Of a stretch of DNA of 64,000 bases, positions 62,272 through 64,000 are shown in pieces. The DNA lies in the NCBI RefSeq assembly GCF_024868665.1, contig NC_079899.1:23677572-23741571 (forward strand). The letters run 5' to 3'. The stretch comes from Triplophysa rosa (taxonomy: Eukaryota > Chordata > Actinopteri > Cypriniformes > Nemacheilidae). Numbering within the stretch: position 1 is the first letter of the stretch; each line of letters starts with the position of its first letter. The translations under genes and the position numbers were made by a program. The notes beneath the pieces were generated by a model that worked only from the letters and a program-made list of their open reading frames with translations, had not been told where the DNA came from and searched no databases.

Positions 62272-62400
62272 GTTAGTAGAGGAGATCTATAAGGCTCAGA
62301 GGGAGAGAGATCAGGCTGTGATGGCCAGACTGCGTTTGGCTAACGAGGAGAGAGATGAAGCTTTACTCCGGGCCAAGAAGCTTCAGGAGGCGTCAATTGA
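38510..62400 (+). CDS. mipol1: MIPOL1-family coiled-coil protein, partial gene
   Basis: Recognised from DKEKNIAFLLKELDSL, KLALKEKELETKLL, EAELEAQASERAS, VLVEEIYKAQRERDQAVMAR and LRLANEERDEALLRAKKLQE, which align with human MIPOL1 (KEKTIAFLLKELDIL; LVEEVYFAQKERDEAVMSRL). Exons at 52494, 56064, 57821, 60697 and 62271 join in phase, giving a Ser/Thr-rich N-terminal region with KPPPPPPAPG and then charged coiled-coil heptads. The C-terminal half lies beyond 64000. The 5' exons at 38510 and 51530 join each other but not 52494 in phase. Family role: coiled-coil protein linked to a mirror-image polydactyly translocation; its biochemistry is poorly known. In human, MIPOL1 is on chromosome 14, away from TYRO3, so this adjacency is not the human arrangement. 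Confidence 0.75.
40600..40900. promoter_or_regulatory. Small CpG-rich island in an intron
   Basis: About twenty CpGs in 210 bases (for example ctcgcgcccc, gcgcgagccggccgg, ttcgcggc) in otherwise AT-rich DNA. No coding exon recognised. Could be an alternative promoter, an enhancer, or a GC-rich inserted sequence. Confidence 0.45.
41384..41794. mobile_element. Palindromic TTAA-type MITE
   Basis: ttaaagggatattccaccca to tttttgggtgaactatg, with complementary arms. Confidence 0.78.
42157..42390. mobile_element. Palindromic TTAA-type MITE, internally shortened
   Basis: ttaaaggaataattcaccta to ttttgggtgaactattcctt. Confidence 0.75.
44333..44412 (-). repeat. V-SINE-like fragment
   Basis: tcatttagcagatgcttta, attcaaagtgatttaca: reverse-strand tail. 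Confidence 0.6.
46370..46612 (+). other. Orphan 80-codon ORF, unproven
   Basis: ATG context is good (caaagATGG). It reads MDPSEGSEMQALAHFPQAQF and is of normal protein composition, ending FERLRI. It sits in a GC-balanced block (46140-46620) surrounded by AT-rich DNA. No clear acceptor or donor and no family recognised; may be chance or part of a regulatory element. Confidence 0.25.
47320..48060. promoter_or_regulatory. Candidate conserved non-coding block
   Basis: Non-repeat, no ORF of interest, with homeodomain-type cores (attaatgg, caattagctta) and a complex base pattern. Conservation is inferred, not measured. Confidence 0.3.
50547..50720. repeat. Fragment of the 'gttctt' MITE family
   Basis: cactctttaaaataaaggtg and aaggttcttcacagccatg, as in the element at 54615. 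Confidence 0.6.
51060..51529. promoter_or_regulatory. Candidate conserved non-coding block next to an exon
   Basis: Non-repeat sequence with several TAAT cores (ttaattgg, ctttaattaatac, gttattaaagc) running up to the exon at 51530. Inference only. Confidence 0.3.
51530..51576 (+). CDS. mipol1-like small exon
   Basis: Acceptor TTTCCAG, donor CCG|GTAAGG. Reads NPKVNEELKQRFPSP, the only open frame. It leaves phase 0, while the next recognised exon needs phase 2: either a tiny exon is missed or the weak donor AAAG|GTTTCC is used. Confidence 0.5.
52494..52564 (+). CDS. mipol1: mipol1-like exon
   Basis: Acceptor TTTTTCAG, donor CCAG|GTAATA. Reads SSERDSTSHTKSLSKALEEK then LKP, with phase 1 out matching the next exon. 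Confidence 0.65.
53268..53532. mobile_element. Palindromic TTAA-type MITE
   Basis: ttaaagggatagttcaccta at the left, gggtgagtaagtgatgaat and a decayed right end. Confidence 0.75.
54615..54850. mobile_element. Palindromic 'gttctt' MITE
   Basis: cactcttaaaaataaagtgg, ttccataaagaacctttaac, aaccaaaaatggttcttcta and gaagaacccttaagaaac: internally complementary, a common cyprinid pattern. Confidence 0.75.
55145..55262 (+). repeat. Purine-rich simple repeat (GAAA/GAGA/GGAAA)
   Basis: agaaagagaaagagaacg ... ggaaaggaaaggaaaggaaa; an almost pure A/G strand. Confidence 0.85.
55795..55905. repeat. Fragment of the palindromic MITE family
   Basis: gttctgtcaatgtttactca and acctcatggcgttccaaacc. Confidence 0.55.
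56064..56274 (+). CDS. mipol1: mipol1-like exon (proline-rich)
   Basis: PKSPRPGEGLALKPPPPPPA followed by PGLTASEVRKMEEKPSPQ and a Ser/Thr-rich end. Acceptor GCAAAG, donor GCAG|GTCAGG, phase 2. Confidence 0.72.
56437..56672. mobile_element. Palindromic MITE, right end truncated
   Basis: ttaaagagatagttcaccca at the left; arms meet near 56590 (ccctactatggcagtaaatg); ends within ttccaaatatcttcc. Confidence 0.7.
57028..57250. mobile_element. Palindromic MITE, left end truncated
   Basis: atctgtggaacagaaaagaa to ttttgggtgaactatccctg. Confidence 0.7.
57821..57953 (+). CDS. mipol1: mipol1-like exon (KEKNIAFLLKELD)
   Basis: QAQEDQENSKVVSDSRKQIP, then DKEKNIAFLLKELDSLRDLN. This is the best match to human MIPOL1 in the N-terminal half. 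Acceptor TCTTAAG, donor AAG|GTAAAT, phase 0. Confidence 0.85.
58185..58625. repeat. Dispersed cyprinid-type repeat
   Basis: ccgctagagactggctccaa, gcccaagtttacagcagaga, agatggcgacgactggctcc and gacactacgtccatgtttta follow each other as in a familiar multi-copy fish repeat. Class not assigned. Confidence 0.6.
59565..60696 (+). repeat. Long (TCTG)n-type array with interruptions
   Basis: About 1.1 kb of ctgtctgtctctgtgtgtct-like units with second-order repetition (blocks reading tctctttatgtgtatctg recur), interrupted at 60113-60215 by a unique-looking insert (ggtggggacctaaacctg) and by (TA)n at 60247-60268. It ends at the splice acceptor of the next exon. Confidence 0.92.
60697..60802 (+). CDS. 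mipol1: mipol1-like exon (coiled coil)
   Basis: LQDKLALKEKELETKLLDYQ then LQEAELEAQASERAS. The acceptor CTGTAG is the last part of a tetranucleotide array. Donor TCAG|GTACGA, phase 1. Confidence 0.85.
61642..61702 (-). repeat. V-SINE-like fragment
   Basis: gcttttggcagacgcttcc then acccaaagcgatttaca, reverse-strand tail. Confidence 0.65.
62023..62052 (+). repeat. (AC)n microsatellite
   Basis: acacgcacgcacacacacac and on for about 30 bases. Confidence 0.9.
62200..62269 (+). repeat. (CT)n microsatellite forming a splice acceptor tract
   Basis: About 70 bases of tc repeats with two ac interruptions, ending directly in CAG at the exon boundary. Confidence 0.92.
62271..62400 (+). CDS. mipol1: mipol1-like exon (VLVEEIYKAQRERD)
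   Basis: LVEEIYKAQRERDQAVMARL then RLANEERDEALLRAKK. Acceptor is a (CT)n run ending CAG; donor GA|GTATGT, phase 2; microsatellite follows ten bases later. Confidence 0.88.
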
Positions 62401-62410
62401 GTATGTGCTG

Positions 62411-62515
62411 CTCTCACTCACTCACTCACTCACTCACTCACTCACTCACTCACTCACTCACTCACTCACTCACTCACTCACTCACTCACTCACTCACTCA
62501 CTCACTCACTCACTC
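62411..62515 (+). repeat. (CTCA)n microsatellite
   Basis: About 25 perfect ctca units starting ten bases after a splice donor. Confidence 0.95.
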
Positions 62516-64000
62516 TGTCTCATATCTGTACTCTCAAAGGAAGGCTTCACGAAATGAAAATTGATCAATTTGCAATTTTCACACATTCAGGCTTGTCACA
62601 CTGAAATTAGGCTGAGATTGCGCTCTTTGCGGGTCATGGAATTTCTGGAATATCATAGATTTTAAAAGGTCCAAGTCATGGAGTGTCAGAGATTTTTGTT
62701 TGTCACTTAAATTTATTTTCCATTTATCAAAATGTAATTTTTCTGTACCGTATTTTTTTATCACGTTGTTTCACACGTTTTGCGTATTGTTAGCTATTTT
62801 CAGCGCCATTAAATTCCCTTCCCGTTCGTCATCATGCAGCTGGCCAACTGGATCCTTTTTACGTTATATGCCATGCATGCTTGTTAAAGTCCCCGTGAAA
62901 CGGAATTTGCGATCATTTTACTTCTGTATTTTGACGCATTTCTGAGTGAAATGGAATTTCAAAGGAGAAAAATAGTGGCCGTGGCTTTCATCTTTCTCTG
63001 CGATTTGATTGAATGTATAAAAACAGCCGGTGCATTTTGAAATGGAACTGGCAGCAGACTGACAGTTGAAGGGGAGGAGTTAACGGATGATCTGCCCAAG
63101 TTGTCTAACAAAAGTAATTAAAGATGGGCAGTCATTACAGGAAGGAAGTGCATTTTCATATTTTAGCTAAAGATTATGAGAGCACACAAATTTTAAAAAG
63201 AGAATGGCCCACATTAATAACTATTTACAATAAACGCTGCAATATTTCATGAAAAATAGGCATTGTAATGTTTTTATTTCACTGGGACTTTAAGAACGTG
63301 CGGGCGCTCCATTCAGCTTGATTCTGAAATGTAGCCTACAGTATCTCCGTAAGTCATATTTATGTCAGTGTATCCAGAGAGTCTGTGAAAAATACTGTTT
63401 TGGTACTCATTAAAACAAGGGGTGTAATCTTATTAATAGTGATTTAGGACGCTGTAAAAGCTTAACATTCTGCGTCTGATAATTCTCAGAATATCCGTCT
63501 ACACAGTATACCCATTAAAGCAACATAATATAGACTGAAATTGCGAAATACAATTTTAGGGCCATTGGCTGAAAACAATACAAACGATTGAGTTAGTACT
63601 CGTCCTCGCGTTGAAATGAAGGCGCTATTAAATACAGACATTTTGATGGACAAAAACTGTTGTTTACAAATACCATTATTACGTGCAGATCAATGCTGAC
63701 AGCGCTTTATGAGTGACGTAGCTGCGCCATCTAGTGGCTATAAGTAGAACTCTCCTGAGTCCACAGTATTATTCAGTTTTTGTGTGTATAAATTATTGCA
63801 TTCATGAATTATTTCTGATGACAATCAAATTAAAAGTACAGTAATGGACTGAATGGATATATCATCTGTTAATCCTATTTAACACCAGCATAAAACAGAT
63901 TTGCACAAAGTATCAAGCTATTTAATTATACAATGTGTATGTCTATCCTAATAGCACATATATATCTGGCAGACATGATGTTTGCTTATCTGCAATACAT
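62516..64000 (+). other. Intron of the mipol1-like gene to the window edge
   Basis: No exon recognised. Holds the MITE at 62884; the remainder is AT-rich with nothing further identified. Confidence 0.5.
62884..63293. mobile_element. TTAA-flanked MITE
   Basis: Starts ttaaagtccccgtgaaa and ends tttcactgggactttaa. A truncated relative is at 21054. About 410 bases, no ORF. Confidence 0.8.

Noticed and set aside
62153..62557. ORF of 134 codons across the 62271 exon
   Set aside because: Only 62271-62400 is coding; both ends are microsatellite translations (LSLSLS, LTHSLTHS).

Overview
This is vertebrate nuclear DNA, almost certainly from a teleost and probably a cyprinid. It has spliced genes with consensus splice sites and an AT-rich background. 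Many interspersed repeats look like cyprinid families: palindromic MITEs ending in TTAA, hAT-type MITEs with 8-bp target duplications, tRNA-derived SINEs with a V-SINE-like tail, and an L2-like LINE. No prokaryotic or viral gene system was seen. The species assignment rests on repeat character only.

Three genes occupy the window. (1) mga (MAX dimerization protein MGA, minus strand, 12587 to beyond base 1): sixteen exons could be joined with consistent reading phase. They carry the N-terminal T-box, the conserved middle, the duplicated cysteine-rich motif and the start of the C-terminal half. The bHLHZip would lie beyond base 1. The second coding exon contains one in-frame TAA (9512-9514). (2) tyro3 (TAM receptor tyrosine kinase, minus strand, 34806 to 17533): all 19 coding exons were reconstructed in phase, giving 870 residues: signal peptide, two Ig, two FN3, one membrane segment, a complete kinase and a tail with YVNL. 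Order and orientation (tyro3 upstream of mga, same strand) match the human TYRO3-MGA neighbourhood. (3) A plus-strand gene of the MIPOL1 coiled-coil family, whose convincing exons lie between 51530 and 62400 and which continues past the right edge. Its 5' end is probably between 35.9 and 38.6 kb.

Layout: 1-12.6 kb mga exons, with a run of very short introns at 4.4-7.2 kb; 12.6-15.6 kb mga 5' intron and CpG-rich promoter; 15.6-17.5 kb intergenic DNA and tyro3 3' UTR; 17.5-34.8 kb tyro3, with introns swollen by repeats; 34.8-36 kb divergent promoter region; 36-64 kb the mipol1-like gene, whose long introns hold MITEs, a small CpG-rich island (40.6-40.9 kb), AT-rich non-repeat blocks that could be conserved regulatory elements, and long tetranucleotide arrays next to two exons.

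The genes do not form a pathway: MGA is a nuclear T-box/bHLHZip repressor, TYRO3 a plasma-membrane receptor for Gas6/protein S, and MIPOL1 a coiled-coil protein of poorly known role. The points most worth checking are the in-frame stop in mga, the unresolved 5' structure of the mipol1-like gene, THAP zinc-finger remnants in two places, and the microsatellite-bounded mipol1 exons.
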